Of a DNA stretch of 64,000 nucleotides, positions 9,038 through 17,060 are shown piece after piece. The notes under the pieces are model-generated. The model worked only from the letters and a program-made list of their open reading frames with translations. It had not been told where the DNA came from and searched no databases. Each line of letters starts with the position of its first letter. Position 1 is the first letter of the stretch. A program made the translations under genes and the position numbers. Origin of the DNA: Desulfofustis limnaeus (GTDB lineage Bacteria > Desulfobacterota > Desulfobulbia > Desulfobulbales > Desulfocapsaceae); contig NZ_AP025516.1 of assembly GCF_023169885.1 (NCBI RefSeq), forward strand, positions 3,823,501 through 3,887,500, written 5' to 3'.

Positions 9038-10306
9038 ATGGAAGACCGGAGTGGGTCTGAAGGGTCGCGACGGGTCGTCATCATGCTGACCGATATGGTC
9101 GGCTATTCACGGCTGACCAGTGATATGACGCCCGACGGTGTGCGTGATTTCGTCATCGACTATCATCATGGATTAGCTCGCGTTCTGAAGAAGCCGGAGT
9201 ATGAGCCGGTGGAAATAGAACCGTCAGCCGGTGACGGGGCCCTGATACTTTTCGGTAAACGGACCGGAGAAGGCGATCGGGAGGTGTGCCGGAGGGCCTT
9301 GGCGGCGGGGGCCGATCTCGCCTCTGCGGTGACCAGAAATGAAGTGGTCAAGACCAGGATCGGGCTCTTTTCTGGCGATATTGTCGAGGCTCAGATTAAC
9401 GGGAAAAAGGCCAAATTCGGCGCCGGGTTTGCGGTGGCGAGCCGCTTGGAAGAGTTGTGCGACTATTTCGATACCCCGTTGCTGATGGACCGCGACATAG
9501 CCGCCAATCAGGAGGATGACGGCTCGCTGGTGTGTATCGGGCGGGTTACCCCGTCTAATCTCAGCCATCCGCTTCATCTCTTTACCGTCTATCGCCCCGG
9601 GCTCCATCATATTCCGGCCACCGTCGATCGGGCGGGCTTGGCTCGTTTCATTTCCCTGAAGAACGAAGCGGTCGAACTGTTTTGCGGCAACAAGATGTTG
9701 GGGGTTGCGCCCGATTTCCCCCTGGTGAAAGAGAAACTGCAACAGGCCAAGGAAATCTTCTACCATCTCTGTGGATCGGTCGATCTGGCGACCGAACGCA
9801 TCCTCGAGTACATTCGAGACACGCCGTATCCGGCCCAGGACTTTGAGCAGCTGGGCATGAAGGTCCTGGGCTCCAAACAGGACAAATTGGGGGTTCGGTT
9901 GTTCCACCTGTCCAGTGAGCTGCTCAAGGCCATAGACGAAGAGTTCTATAACGCCCTGGTCATCAATACCGATTGGGAAAACTATTTCGCCCTGGAGTGG
10001 CGCAAACAGGGAGACGTCATTTTTCGGGTCAACGACGTGGCAGACGGAATCTATTATATCAACAGCGGATCGGTGGTCACCCTCGATGAAAACGAGCGGG
10101 TGATTGTTACCCTCGGTGCCGGCAATATCTTCGGGGAGATGGCCTATTTCTCGAAAGAGCGGCGGCGTAACGCCACCATTGTTGCCGCCAGTGATGTGGT
10201 CCTGCGCAAGATATCCACCAAGGACTTCGAGACGCTTCCGGTCATTCAGAAGATCTTTCGCCGTATCGCCGCCCAGCGGCAGGTCCAGACCGATGGGAGC
10301 GCTTGA
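9038..10306 (+). CDS. Nucleotide-cyclase-homology plus cyclic-nucleotide-binding protein
   Basis: Protein of 422 aa. A class III cyclase homology domain (about residues 13-180) is followed by a helical linker (about 200-315) and a C-terminal cNMP-binding domain (about 320-415) with GAGNIFGEMAYF and the RRNATIVA phosphate-binding-cassette region. The two metal aspartates are present (LTDMVGYS and AGDGAL). The usual lysine before the second aspartate is glutamate, and the GDAVNxAARLE motif reads GAGFAVASRLE, lacking Asp and Asn. Catalysis is therefore doubtful, and it may instead act as a cNMP-responsive sensor. The ATG has GGGGAG upstream. It ends in a hairpin shared with the convergent degP. 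Confidence 0.8.
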   Translation: MEDRSGSEGSRRVVIMLTDMVGYSRLTSDMTPDGVRDFVIDYHHGLARVLKKPEYEPVEIEPSAGDGALILFGKRTGEGDREVCRRALAAGADLASAVTRNEVVKTRIGLFSGDIVEAQINGKKAKFGAGFAVASRLEELCDYFDTPLLMDRDIAANQEDDGSLVCIGRVTPSNLSHPLHLFTVYRPGLHHIPATVDRAGLARFISLKNEAVELFCGNKMLGVAPDFPLVKEKLQQAKEIFYHLCGSVDLATERILEYIRDTPYPAQDFEQLGMKVLGSKQDKLGVRLFHLSSELLKAIDEEFYNALVINTDWENYFALEWRKQGDVIFRVNDVADGIYYINSGSVVTLDENERVIVTLGAGNIFGEMAYFSKERRRNATIVAASDVVLRKISTKDFETLPVIQKIFRRIAAQRQVQTDGSA

Positions 10307-10321
10307 AATAGCTCCCATCGG
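10290..10321. terminator. Hairpin between convergent cyclase-like gene and degP
   Basis: 11-bp perfect inverted repeat, CCGATGGGAGC (10290-10300) and GCTCCCATCGG (10311-10321), with a 10-nt loop. The stop codon of the upstream gene (10304-10306) lies in the loop, and degP ends at 10339 on the other strand. The position fits a bidirectional terminator, although T-runs are absent. Confidence 0.55.
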
Positions 10322-10338
10322 CCCCGGTATAGTCCCGA

Positions 10339-11787
10339 CTATTCGGTTGACAGTACCACGTATTGACTGAAGTTGCCAAAGCGGACGCGGAGCAGGATGC
10401 GGTTGCTCTGCGGCGATTTGTCGATGACCTGCTGCAGTTCCCGGATGCTGGTAATCTTCACCTGATTGATCTCCTCGATCAGGTGCCCGGCCCGCAAGCC
10501 GGCCTGTTCCGCGACACTGCCCGGTTCAACCTCGCTGACCAGCACTCCCTGCCGCCCTTCATGGCCAAGCTGCTTGGCCAGATCCGGAGTCAGCTCCTGC
10601 AGGGCCAGGCCGAACGAGCCCAGGGCTCCGCTGGCGCCGCCGTCCTGAGCGATGCCGAAGTCGCTCGGCTGTTCGCCGACCTCCACCTGAATATCGCTGG
10701 GTTTACCGTCCCTGAGGACCTGCAGGGTGACCGTGGTGCCCGGGATGGTCAGGGCGATGCGGTTACGCAGGTCGGCAACGTCCTTGAGTTCCGCGTCGTT
10801 CAGTTTGAGAATCACGTCGCCTTGCTGTAAGCCGGCCTTGGCTGCCGGGGAGTCAGGTTGTGCCTCGCTGACCAGAATCCCCTGGGCTTTCTTGAGACCG
10901 AAGGATGGGGCCAACTCTTCGGTGACATCCTGAATGACCACTCCCAGCCAGCCCCGGGTCACTTTGCCGTGCTTCTGAAGTTGGTCTTCAATGGATTTCA
11001 CCATGTTGATCGGAATGGCAAAGCCGATACCCATATAGCCGCCGGTCCGGCTGTAGAGGGCGGAGTTGATACCGATCACCTCGCCGTGAATGTTGAGCAG
11101 CGGGCCGCCGGAATTGCCGGGATTGATGGCCGCATCGGTCTGAATGAAGTTTTCGTATTCGTTGATGCCGACCCGGCTGCGCCCCTTGGCGCTGACTACC
11201 CCGACGGTAACGGTCTGGTTGAGTCCGAAGGGGTTGCCGATGGCGATGACCCATTCGCCGACTTCCAGGGCGTCGGAGTCCCCGAGCGGCAGGGTCGGTA
11301 GATCGCGGTCCACGTCAATCTTGATCAGCGCCACGTCGGATTGCGGGTCGGACCCGATGAGCTTGGCCTCGACCTTGCTGTTGTCGGCCAGGGTGACGGT
11401 CATTTTCTCCGCTTTATCGATGACGTGATTATTGGTCAGGATATGGCCGTCCTCGCTGATGATAAAACCTGATCCGGCCCCGTATTGCCTTCGCTGCTGT
11501 GGTCGATCCGGTTGCTGAAAACGGAATTGGGGCCCGAAAAACCGTTCAAAAAAGGGATTGTTGAAAAATTCCTGGATCTCGGCGGGCGGCTGTACCGTGG
11601 ATTCCACACTGATATGCACGACTGCCGGCTTGACCTCTTTCACCACTTCGGCGATCGCCTTGGCGGAACGATCGAGGATTTCGATGTCTTCCTGGTTGGC
11701 TGCACGCGCTGTCGCGACGGCTGCTAGCAATAACAGCACGGCGCAGAGAAGCGCAGTTTTGCTGGGGAGGGTGATGGTTTTTTTCAT
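10339..11787 (-). CDS. degP: Periplasmic serine protease/chaperone DegP (HtrA/Do)
   Basis: HtrA-family protease of 482 aa. An N-terminal signal peptide (MKKT..., hydrophobic core 11-25, likely cleavage after ARA at about 29) directs it to the periplasm. The trypsin-like domain has the full triad H121 (TNNHVID), D151 (DVALIK) and S226 (GNSGGP). Two PDZ domains follow (about 270-360 and 385-480), so this is a DegP/DegQ-type member with normal length. It is transcribed alone, convergent with the preceding gene, and GGAG precedes the ATG. Role: clearing misfolded envelope proteins. Confidence 0.96.
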   Translation of the reverse strand: MKKTITLPSKTALLCAVLLLLAAVATARAANQEDIEILDRSAKAIAEVVKEVKPAVVHISVESTVQPPAEIQEFFNNPFFERFFGPQFRFQQPDRPQQRRQYGAGSGFIISEDGHILTNNHVIDKAEKMTVTLADNSKVEAKLIGSDPQSDVALIKIDVDRDLPTLPLGDSDALEVGEWVIAIGNPFGLNQTVTVGVVSAKGRSRVGINEYENFIQTDAAINPGNSGGPLLNIHGEVIGINSALYSRTGGYMGIGFAIPINMVKSIEDQLQKHGKVTRGWLGVVIQDVTEELAPSFGLKKAQGILVSEAQPDSPAAKAGLQQGDVILKLNDAELKDVADLRNRIALTIPGTTVTLQVLRDGKPSDIQVEVGEQPSDFGIAQDGGASGALGSFGLALQELTPDLAKQLGHEGRQGVLVSEVEPGSVAEQAGLRAGHLIEEINQVKITSIRELQQVIDKSPQSNRILLRVRFGNFSQYVVLSTE

Positions 11788-11859
11788 GGCATGTCTCCGT
11801 TTACCGGTGAAATAAGTGCGCAGAATCGGCGCAGGTTGTCCGTCCGTTTCTGGAGATAA

Positions 11860-11887
11860 ACAGTAAGCGGTTCGGCGACAGGGTCAA
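11860..11887 (-). promoter_or_regulatory. Possible sigma70-type promoter for degP
   Basis: On the minus strand, TTGACC (11882-11887) is followed after 16 nt by TACTGT (11860-11865). This lies about 75 nt upstream of the degP ATG. The -35 box is a 5/6 match; the -10 box is weak. No sigmaE-like consensus was recognised. Confidence 0.35.
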
Positions 11888-11976
11888 GAAAGATTGCGTA
11901 CCTATCTGGTTCCAGGGAGGCGAAGGACATCGCTTCCAAAGGCTGCTCTTCGGGACTGGTCGCCGTCACGCCACGG

Positions 11977-12029
11977 CTGACAGACAGGCCATCCCTGGCC
12001 TGCTGTCAGGTGCGGACGTCCTGTCCGCA
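11977..12029. repeat. Two adjacent stem-loops in the 355-nt gap between degP and the DAHP synthase gene
   Basis: The 355 nt between the degP start and the next gene's end hold no convincing gene. The first hairpin pairs 11977-11990 with 11997-12009 (CTGACAG...CTGTCAG, one bulge). The second is TGCGGAC (12011-12017) with GTCCGCA (12023-12029), loop 5 nt. A third, imperfect GC-rich pairing involves GGCGGGCCTT near 12056 and AAGGCCC near 12084. The likely use is termination of the upstream aromatic-pathway transcript on the minus strand. Confidence 0.45.
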
Positions 12030-12142
12030 ACCCTGCGGGCCTGCTGTGGCGCGTCGGCGGGCCTTCGCGAGGCGTTTTCCAGCAAGGCCCTTCGCCGGGT
12101 CCTTTATCCGAGCTTCAACACGTACCTTGATCCAGATGGACC

Positions 12143-13489
12143 TTATTTTCTGATCATTTCGGCGATCTGGAAGGCGACTTCCAGGCTTTGCTCGGCATTG
12201 AGGCGGGGATCGCAGGTGGTGAGATAGTTGCGATCGAGATCACCGTCAACAATATCGCGGGCGCCGCCGATGCATTCGGTGACATTGTCGCCGGTCAGCT
12301 CGAAATGCACCCCGCCGGGGATCGTCCCCTCCGCCCAGTGGGCCTCGAAAAAACTGGTGATTTCAGAAAGTATGTCGTTGAACTTCCTGGTCTTGTGGCC
12401 GCTGCTCGAGGTGTAAGTGTTGCCGTGCATCGGGTCGCAACTCCACACGATATTGCGGCCTTCGCGCTTCATCTCCCGCAGCAGCGGCGGCAGGCGCTGT
12501 TCGATGTTTTTCAGACCGAACCGGGTGATGAAGGTCAGGCGGCCCGGTTCGTTGTCGGGGCTGAGCTTGTCGATCAGACGCTTGATGTCGTCGATCTCGT
12601 AGCCCGGCCCGATCTTGACGCCGATCGGATTGAGCACACCGCGCAGAAACTCCACATGGGCCCCATCCACCTGTCTGGTCCGCTCGCCGATCCAGAGCAG
12701 ATGCGCGGAACAATCGTACCAGCCGCCGGTGGTCGAGTCGACCCGGGTCAGGGCCTCTTCATAGCCGAGCAGCAGGGCCTCGTGGGAGGTGAAAAACTGG
12801 GCCTGGGTGATCTGTGGGGTGTCCATCGATATGCCGATGGTCTCCATGAAGCGGATGGCCTGGTCGATCTGTTTCGCCATCCGCTCGTAGGAACGGCCCA
12901 TGGGGGATTGCGCCACAAACTCCTGGTTCCAGGCCTGGACCCGGTGCAAGGCGGCAAAGCCGCCCCGGGTAAAGGCGCGCAGCAGGTTCAATGTCGCCGC
13001 GGACATGTTGTAGCCCTTGAGCATCCGTTTCGGGTTGGCCAGGCGGGCGTCCATGGTCGGCTCCGGGCTGTTGACCATATCGCCGCGATATGACGGCAGC
13101 ACCAACTCTCCCACCTGCTCCGTATCGGAAGAACGGGGCTTGGCGAATTGACCGGCGATCCTGCCCACCTTGATCACCGGAACTCCGCCGGCATAGGTCA
13201 GGGTGACGGCCATCTGCAGCAACACCTTGAGGGTCTCGCGGATTTTCGGGGCGGTGACCTGGGAGAAGTCTTCAGCGCAGTCGCCCCCCTGCAGCAGAAA
13301 GGCATCGCCGTTTACCGCTTTGGCCAGCAGGGCCTTCAGCGACCGGATTTCGCCGGCGAAGACCAGCGGCGGCAAGATGCTCAATTCCGCCAGAACCTTG
13401 TCCACGGCGGCCTGGTTCGGCCAGTTCGGCTGTTGTAACGCCGGAAAGGCCTTCCAACTCGATTTCGACCAATTTTCTGCAGATTCCAT
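12143..13489 (-). CDS. aroG: Class II (plant-type) DAHP synthase
   Basis: 3-deoxy-D-arabino-heptulosonate 7-phosphate synthase, class II, 448 aa: condenses PEP with erythrose 4-phosphate, the first step of the shikimate pathway. The start is taken at ATG 13489 (MESAENWSKSSWKAFPALQQ) because GGGAGAGAG lies just upstream and class II enzymes begin with this WxPxSWR-like segment; a longer frame to 13597 looks untranslated. Visible signatures are LLQGGDCAEDF (Cys metal ligand), VGRIAGQFAKPRS, SHEALLLGYE, and WSCDPMHGNT with the metal histidine. It lies 34 nt downstream of the HsdR_N-like gene on the same strand. The symbol follows common usage for class II enzymes and is a convention. Confidence 0.94.
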   Translation of the reverse strand: MESAENWSKSSWKAFPALQQPNWPNQAAVDKVLAELSILPPLVFAGEIRSLKALLAKAVNGDAFLLQGGDCAEDFSQVTAPKIRETLKVLLQMAVTLTYAGGVPVIKVGRIAGQFAKPRSSDTEQVGELVLPSYRGDMVNSPEPTMDARLANPKRMLKGYNMSAATLNLLRAFTRGGFAALHRVQAWNQEFVAQSPMGRSYERMAKQIDQAIRFMETIGISMDTPQITQAQFFTSHEALLLGYEEALTRVDSTTGGWYDCSAHLLWIGERTRQVDGAHVEFLRGVLNPIGVKIGPGYEIDDIKRLIDKLSPDNEPGRLTFITRFGLKNIEQRLPPLLREMKREGRNIVWSCDPMHGNTYTSSSGHKTRKFNDILSEITSFFEAHWAEGTIPGGVHFELTGDNVTECIGGARDIVDGDLDRNYLTTCDPRLNAEQSLEVAFQIAEMIRK

Positions 13490-13523
13490 CTCTATCTCTC
13501 TCCCTGTTCTTCCGGCGCGTCTA

Positions 13524-14072
13524 CTACAATCCGATACAACAACGTTCGAGATCGAAGGCGTTGAGGATGCGTTTTTCCCTGAGCCGTTTTTCCTCATCCT
13601 GCAGGGGAAGAAACAGCAAGGTCGGCAGCATCGCCGCTGCTGCCGAACGGGTGGGAATGGAGGTCATTCCTTCGCCGACCGTTTTGCCGGTGGCTGTTTC
13701 CAGGAGGACCGCGTCCGTGCCGTTGGTCACCACGGCAAGCGGGATCTGGTAGGAGCCGTTGAGCACCCGAGCAGCCGCCAGGGCGGCTCGTTCTCTGCTG
13801 ACCAGCGAACCCGGCCCATAGCGGATTATCATGAACTGTTTGTCGTCGAGTCTGACCGTCAGGTCGATTACCGATCTGACGAAATGTCGGGTGAACAGGG
13901 TCTCGATGCTCAGACGCGGTTCGAGTTCTTCCCTGCGATAGCCGAGCATCTCGACCATCATGCGGCTGAGTCGCTGCCGGATACGTTCGTCGTCGGTATC
14001 CACCAGTTCTTCGCCGGTCAGATAATCATGCAGTGTACCGTATACCAGGTGGTGGGAATGATGTTCCGGCAT
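13524..14072 (-). CDS. HsdR N-terminal-domain-like protein, catalytic motif degenerate
   Basis: Protein of 182 aa matching the HSDR_N_2 (PF13588) type: type I restriction R-subunit N-terminal nuclease fold found as a free-standing small protein. The start is ATG 14072 (MPEHHSHHLVYG), preceded by AGGAG. The helical DDERIRQRLSRMMVEMLGY segment near residues 25-45 is typical. The strand VIDLTVRL supplies the acidic residue, but the next strand reads FMIIRYG where active nucleases have E-x-K, so cleavage activity is unlikely. No hsdM or hsdS is nearby, so it is not part of a restriction system here. It probably shares a transcript with the DAHP synthase gene. Confidence 0.7.
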   Translation of the reverse strand: MPEHHSHHLVYGTLHDYLTGEELVDTDDERIRQRLSRMMVEMLGYRREELEPRLSIETLFTRHFVRSVIDLTVRLDDKQFMIIRYGPGSLVSRERAALAAARVLNGSYQIPLAVVTNGTDAVLLETATGKTVGEGMTSIPTRSAAAAMLPTLLFLPLQDEEKRLREKRILNAFDLERCCIGL

Positions 14073-14088
14073 GGTCTCCTGTAAGGCA

Positions 14089-14117
14089 ATACTGTTGGGA
14101 ATGCGTTTGACTGTCAA
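14089..14117 (-). promoter_or_regulatory. Possible promoter for the HsdR_N-like/DAHP synthase pair
   Basis: On the minus strand, TTGACA (14112-14117) lies 17 nt from CAGTAT (14089-14094), about 17 nt before the ATG. The -35 overlaps a perfect palindrome TTGACTGTCAA (14107-14117), which could serve as an operator. The -10 match is weak. Confidence 0.35.
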
Positions 14118-14267
14118 TAAAAAACAGCGATGGTCTGGGAAAAAAGATAGGTATGATACACGGGTTCGGCCAGTCACCATCTGGTGAACATGATCCTCGC
14201 GTTTTTGCGGTGGGTTCGGGTATGTTCAGGCAGGATGTCGGAATGGAACCGGTTAGCGGAGGAGCAG

Positions 14268-15173
14268 ATGGAGAGTGTCAAGATTACCATAGCGGGCGAT
14301 GCACGGTTGATGGAACCCCTCAGTGATTTCCTGATCGGGGTGATGGGGGCGGCCGTTGAAATGGTGGTGGACGATACTGGCTCGGTTACGGCCATGCACG
14401 GCTTTATCGAGCAAGATGCCGGTGATGAACGGTCTCGCGTTCGGGCGCTTGAACCGATTACTCGCTACGCCGCCGAGTTGGCCGGCCTGTTTGGCGTCCC
14501 GGTACCGCAGGTGGAAAGCGAACCGGTGGCCGACCAGGATTGGGCGACCAGCTGGCAGGCCTATTTCAAACCCTTTTCCCTTATTCCCGGTCTGGTGATC
14601 GTCCCCAGTTGGGAGTCGTATCAGCGCCGGGACCATGAGCAGGTGATCGTCATGGACCCGGGCATGGCCTTCGGCACCGGCCACCACGCGACCACCCGGC
14701 TCTGTCTGCGGCTGCTGGAAGCGGCCGTGCGCAAGACGGCGGACAGTTCGGTTTTGGACGTGGGGACGGGGACGGGGATACTGGCCATGGCTGCAGCGCT
14801 GTTCGGTGCCGGTTCGGTGATCGGCGTGGACAATGACGAGGTGGCGGTTGGTATCGCCACGACCAATGTGCGGAATAACGATCTGGCCGATCGCGTGGTC
14901 GTGACCTCGACCCCACTGCCGGAGCTCGGCGGACCCTTTCAGGTGGTGGTAGCCAATATCGTCCACGACACGTTGGCGGAGCTGGCCGACGAACTGACCC
15001 GACTCACCGCGCCCGGCGGAGAGCTCATCATCTCCGGCCTGATCTGTGGGGAGCAGGTGATGTCGCTGGTGCGACGTTTTGCCTCGTTGTCAATGTGCCT
15101 GGAAGAGCAGGCGCAGGAAGGCGAGTGGTGTGCACTGCGCTTGAAGAAGCAGAGTGACGGCAGGGATGGTTAA
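14268..15173 (+). CDS. prmA: Ribosomal protein L11 methyltransferase
   Basis: PrmA of 301 aa trimethylates ribosomal protein L11 using SAM. The start is chosen at ATG 14268 because GGAGGAG lies 4 nt upstream and the length then matches E. coli PrmA (293 aa); in-frame ATGs further upstream have poor sites. The diagnostic MDPGMAFGTGHHATT segment is present, then the SAM-binding loop DVGTGTGILAMAAA and the catalytic-loop-like VVANIVHDTL. It is transcribed away from the HsdR_N-like gene and its last 4 nt overlap the end of the convergent PilZ gene. Confidence 0.94.
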   Translation: MESVKITIAGDARLMEPLSDFLIGVMGAAVEMVVDDTGSVTAMHGFIEQDAGDERSRVRALEPITRYAAELAGLFGVPVPQVESEPVADQDWATSWQAYFKPFSLIPGLVIVPSWESYQRRDHEQVIVMDPGMAFGTGHHATTRLCLRLLEAAVRKTADSSVLDVGTGTGILAMAAALFGAGSVIGVDNDEVAVGIATTNVRNNDLADRVVVTSTPLPELGGPFQVVVANIVHDTLAELADELTRLTAPGGELIISGLICGEQVMSLVRRFASLSMCLEEQAQEGEWCALRLKKQSDGRDG

Positions 15174-15583
15174 TCCGAGATCTTCATGGGCGACAATTGG
15201 TAATCGTCATCGAAGATGACCGCCATCCCGGTTTCCTGGTGGCGGATCACCACCCCGGTTGCCTTTACCCAAGCCGGTCTACCGGCGCACCGGCGCAGGC
15301 TGTCGAAGGAGAGGATGAAGCGCAGCTTTTTCAGGTCGACGAACGAGATGAGGAATTCCATGGCCAGCCGGCTGGCGATCGGCACCGGGGTATCGGTGAT
15401 GATGAAGGCGCCGCCGGAGCTGATATTGGCGGTGATCAACTCGCTGAACGAACCGGTTCCCGACGAGCCGATGACCGCCACGCGAACCGGGAGCTGCATC
15501 GAGAAGCGCTCGTGCAGCCGCTGTTCTTCCGCCACCGTGTTCTGTTTCGTCCCGTTTGTCATGGAAAAGCCAGAATGAACCAT
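15170..15583 (-). CDS. PilZ-domain protein
   Basis: Single PilZ domain, 137 aa, predicted cytosolic c-di-GMP receptor. Both binding motifs are intact: RxxxR as RLHER (residues 22-26) and (D/N)xSxxG as NISSGG (about 51-56). What it controls is not shown by the neighbourhood, but PilZ proteins often regulate motility or polysaccharide output, and a large glycan locus lies 11 kb away. The start at 15583 is uncertain; ATG 15562 (residue 8) is an alternative and neither has a clear ribosome site. It converges on prmA with a 4-nt overlap. Confidence 0.85.
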   Translation of the reverse strand: MVHSGFSMTNGTKQNTVAEEQRLHERFSMQLPVRVAVIGSSGTGSFSELITANISSGGAFIITDTPVPIASRLAMEFLISFVDLKKLRFILSFDSLRRCAGRPAWVKATGVVIRHQETGMAVIFDDDYQLSPMKISD

Positions 15584-15634
15584 GAGTTATGCCGTATGGA
15601 TTGACAATAGATGAAAGCGGATTGAAAGTCAAAT

Positions 15635-16384
15635 ATGAGACGTTTTTTTATCGAACCGGGCAGCCGAGTCGACCAGGTCGTCACCCTCGACCGGGAAGAA
15701 ACGCACCACTGTCTGCGCGTTCTTCGGCTGCGTTCCGGCGAGTCGGTGGAGCTGATCGACGGGGAGGGCGGGCTCTATCGCGGCACGCTTTCTGTTTCCG
15801 GGCGCCGGGTGGATGTGCACCAGGTGGTCAAAGTGGCAGAGGAAGGGGAGCCGGAGCGGCCGCTCCTGGTTTTTCAAGGCGATCTGAAGGGGAAAAAGAT
15901 GGATGAGGTGGTGTTGCGCTGCACCGAACTGGGTGTTGCCGGATTTTTCCCGTTCACCAGCAGCCGCAGCCAAGGACGGTTGGCCGAGGAGCGCTGGGAG
16001 CGCAAGCAGCAGCGCTGGCGGGAGCTGGTTCGTTCGGCCGGCAAGCAGAGCGGGCGGCTGCGGTTCATGGAGGTGGCAGCTGAACAGACCATCGAGCAGT
16101 GTCTGGCCGCCCCGTTTGCCAGCGCTGCCGTAAAGCTGCTCTGTTGGGAGGAAGAACGCACCTGGCGCTTGTCCATGGTGGATTGGCGGTCCGGCCCCGG
16201 TGCCGTCTGCCTGATGATGGGCCCGGAAGGCGGCTTTGCCGCCGAGGAGGTGGCTTTGGGCCGACGCCACGGGTGGCAGCCGGTCAGTCTCGGCAATCGG
16301 GTACTGCGGGCTGAGACGGCAACACTGGCGGCGGTGGCCATCGTCCAGCACCTCATCGATACCCGGTCGACTCCAGGATCGTAG
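15635..16384 (+). CDS. rsmE: 16S rRNA (uracil-1498 N3)-methyltransferase
   Basis: RsmE, 249 aa, SPOUT-class methyltransferase acting on 16S rRNA U1498. The N-terminal PUA-like domain begins MRRFFIEPG and contains the family motif EETHHCLRVLRLRSGE. The C-terminal knot region has MGPEGGFAAEE and LGNRVLRAETATLAA, both diagnostic. Length is normal. It starts 51 nt from the divergent PilZ gene; the 130 nt downstream hold only a short palindrome. Confidence 0.95.
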   Translation: MRRFFIEPGSRVDQVVTLDREETHHCLRVLRLRSGESVELIDGEGGLYRGTLSVSGRRVDVHQVVKVAEEGEPERPLLVFQGDLKGKKMDEVVLRCTELGVAGFFPFTSSRSQGRLAEERWERKQQRWRELVRSAGKQSGRLRFMEVAAEQTIEQCLAAPFASAAVKLLCWEEERTWRLSMVDWRSGPGAVCLMMGPEGGFAAEEVALGRRHGWQPVSLGNRVLRAETATLAAVAIVQHLIDTRSTPGS

Positions 16385-16415
16385 GTAGGGAGAAGATGAA
16401 AACCTTGCCGAAAGG

Positions 16416-16429
16416 TTACAATGTTGTAA
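16416..16429. promoter_or_regulatory. Palindrome upstream of hpt (possible operator)
   Basis: TTACAA-TG-TTGTAA, a perfect 6+2+6 palindrome 86 nt before the hpt start, in the 130-nt gap after rsmE. The size fits a small repressor site, but no matching regulator is known from the window. Confidence 0.25.
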
Positions 16430-16514
16430 TCTTCGTCGTGGATCACCATTCGGTGTCGTCGGATCGGCGGCGGTCGGCAGGCTAATAGGTTGAGAGGGCT
16501 CGAGGAGCGGGGGC

Positions 16515-17048
16515 ATGGAGCGAGGTATCGAGCGGATTTTGGTTTCCGAGCAGGAGATCGCGGCAACGGTGGCCCGGTTGGGCCGGGAGATTACCGCCCA
16601 CTACCGGGAAGCAGGCGGTGAGCTGTTGGTGGTCGGACTGCTGCGCGGATCATTTGTCTTCATGGCCGATCTGGTGCGGCAGATCAGGTTGCCGTTGACA
16701 GTCGACTTCATGATCGTCTCCAGCTACGGTACCGGCACGACAAGCAGCGGAGAGGTGCAGCTGGTGATGGACTGCAACCAATCAATCGCCGGCAAGGATG
16801 TCCTGCTGGTGGAGGATATTGTCGATACCGGTCGGACCCTGGTCAAGGTGCTTGAGCTGCTCCGTCTTCGCGGACCCCGCTCCTTGAAGGTCTGCAGTTT
16901 TTTGAGCAAACCGTCGCGACGGCAGGTGGAGGTGGCGATCGACTTCTGCGGCTGCACCATTCCCGATGAGTTTGCTTGTGGCTATGGCCTTGACTACGCT
17001 GGAAAATACCGAAATCTCCCGTACGTGGGAGTGCTCGAGCAAACCTGA
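16515..17048 (+). CDS. hpt: Hypoxanthine phosphoribosyltransferase
   Basis: Purine-salvage enzyme of 177 aa: converts hypoxanthine (or guanine) plus PRPP to IMP (or GMP). The PRPP-binding loop reads VLLVEDIVDTGRTL (about residues 95-108). VVGLLRGSFVFMADL near residue 40 and FMIVSSYG near 73 are typical of the Hpt/HGPRT family, as is the C-terminal FACGYGLDYAGKYRNLPYVG. Length is normal for bacterial Hpt. The gamma carbonic anhydrase gene follows 12 nt later on the same strand. Confidence 0.95.
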   Translation: MERGIERILVSEQEIAATVARLGREITAHYREAGGELLVVGLLRGSFVFMADLVRQIRLPLTVDFMIVSSYGTGTTSSGEVQLVMDCNQSIAGKDVLLVEDIVDTGRTLVKVLELLRLRGPRSLKVCSFLSKPSRRQVEVAIDFCGCTIPDEFACGYGLDYAGKYRNLPYVGVLEQT

Positions 17049-17060
17049 AGGGGCCACATC

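Noticed and set aside
11784-11969. 61-codon minus-strand frame upstream of degP
   Set aside because: It overlaps the degP start and probable promoter, has no recognisable domain and no ribosome-binding site.
13524-14072. Idea of a restriction or defence system around the HsdR_N-like gene
   Set aside because: No modification or specificity gene is nearby, the nuclease motif is degenerate and neighbours are housekeeping genes.
13203-14084. Long plus-strand frame opposite the DAHP synthase and HsdR_N-like genes
   Set aside because: The composition is that of an antisense shadow and both opposite-strand genes have clear family motifs.
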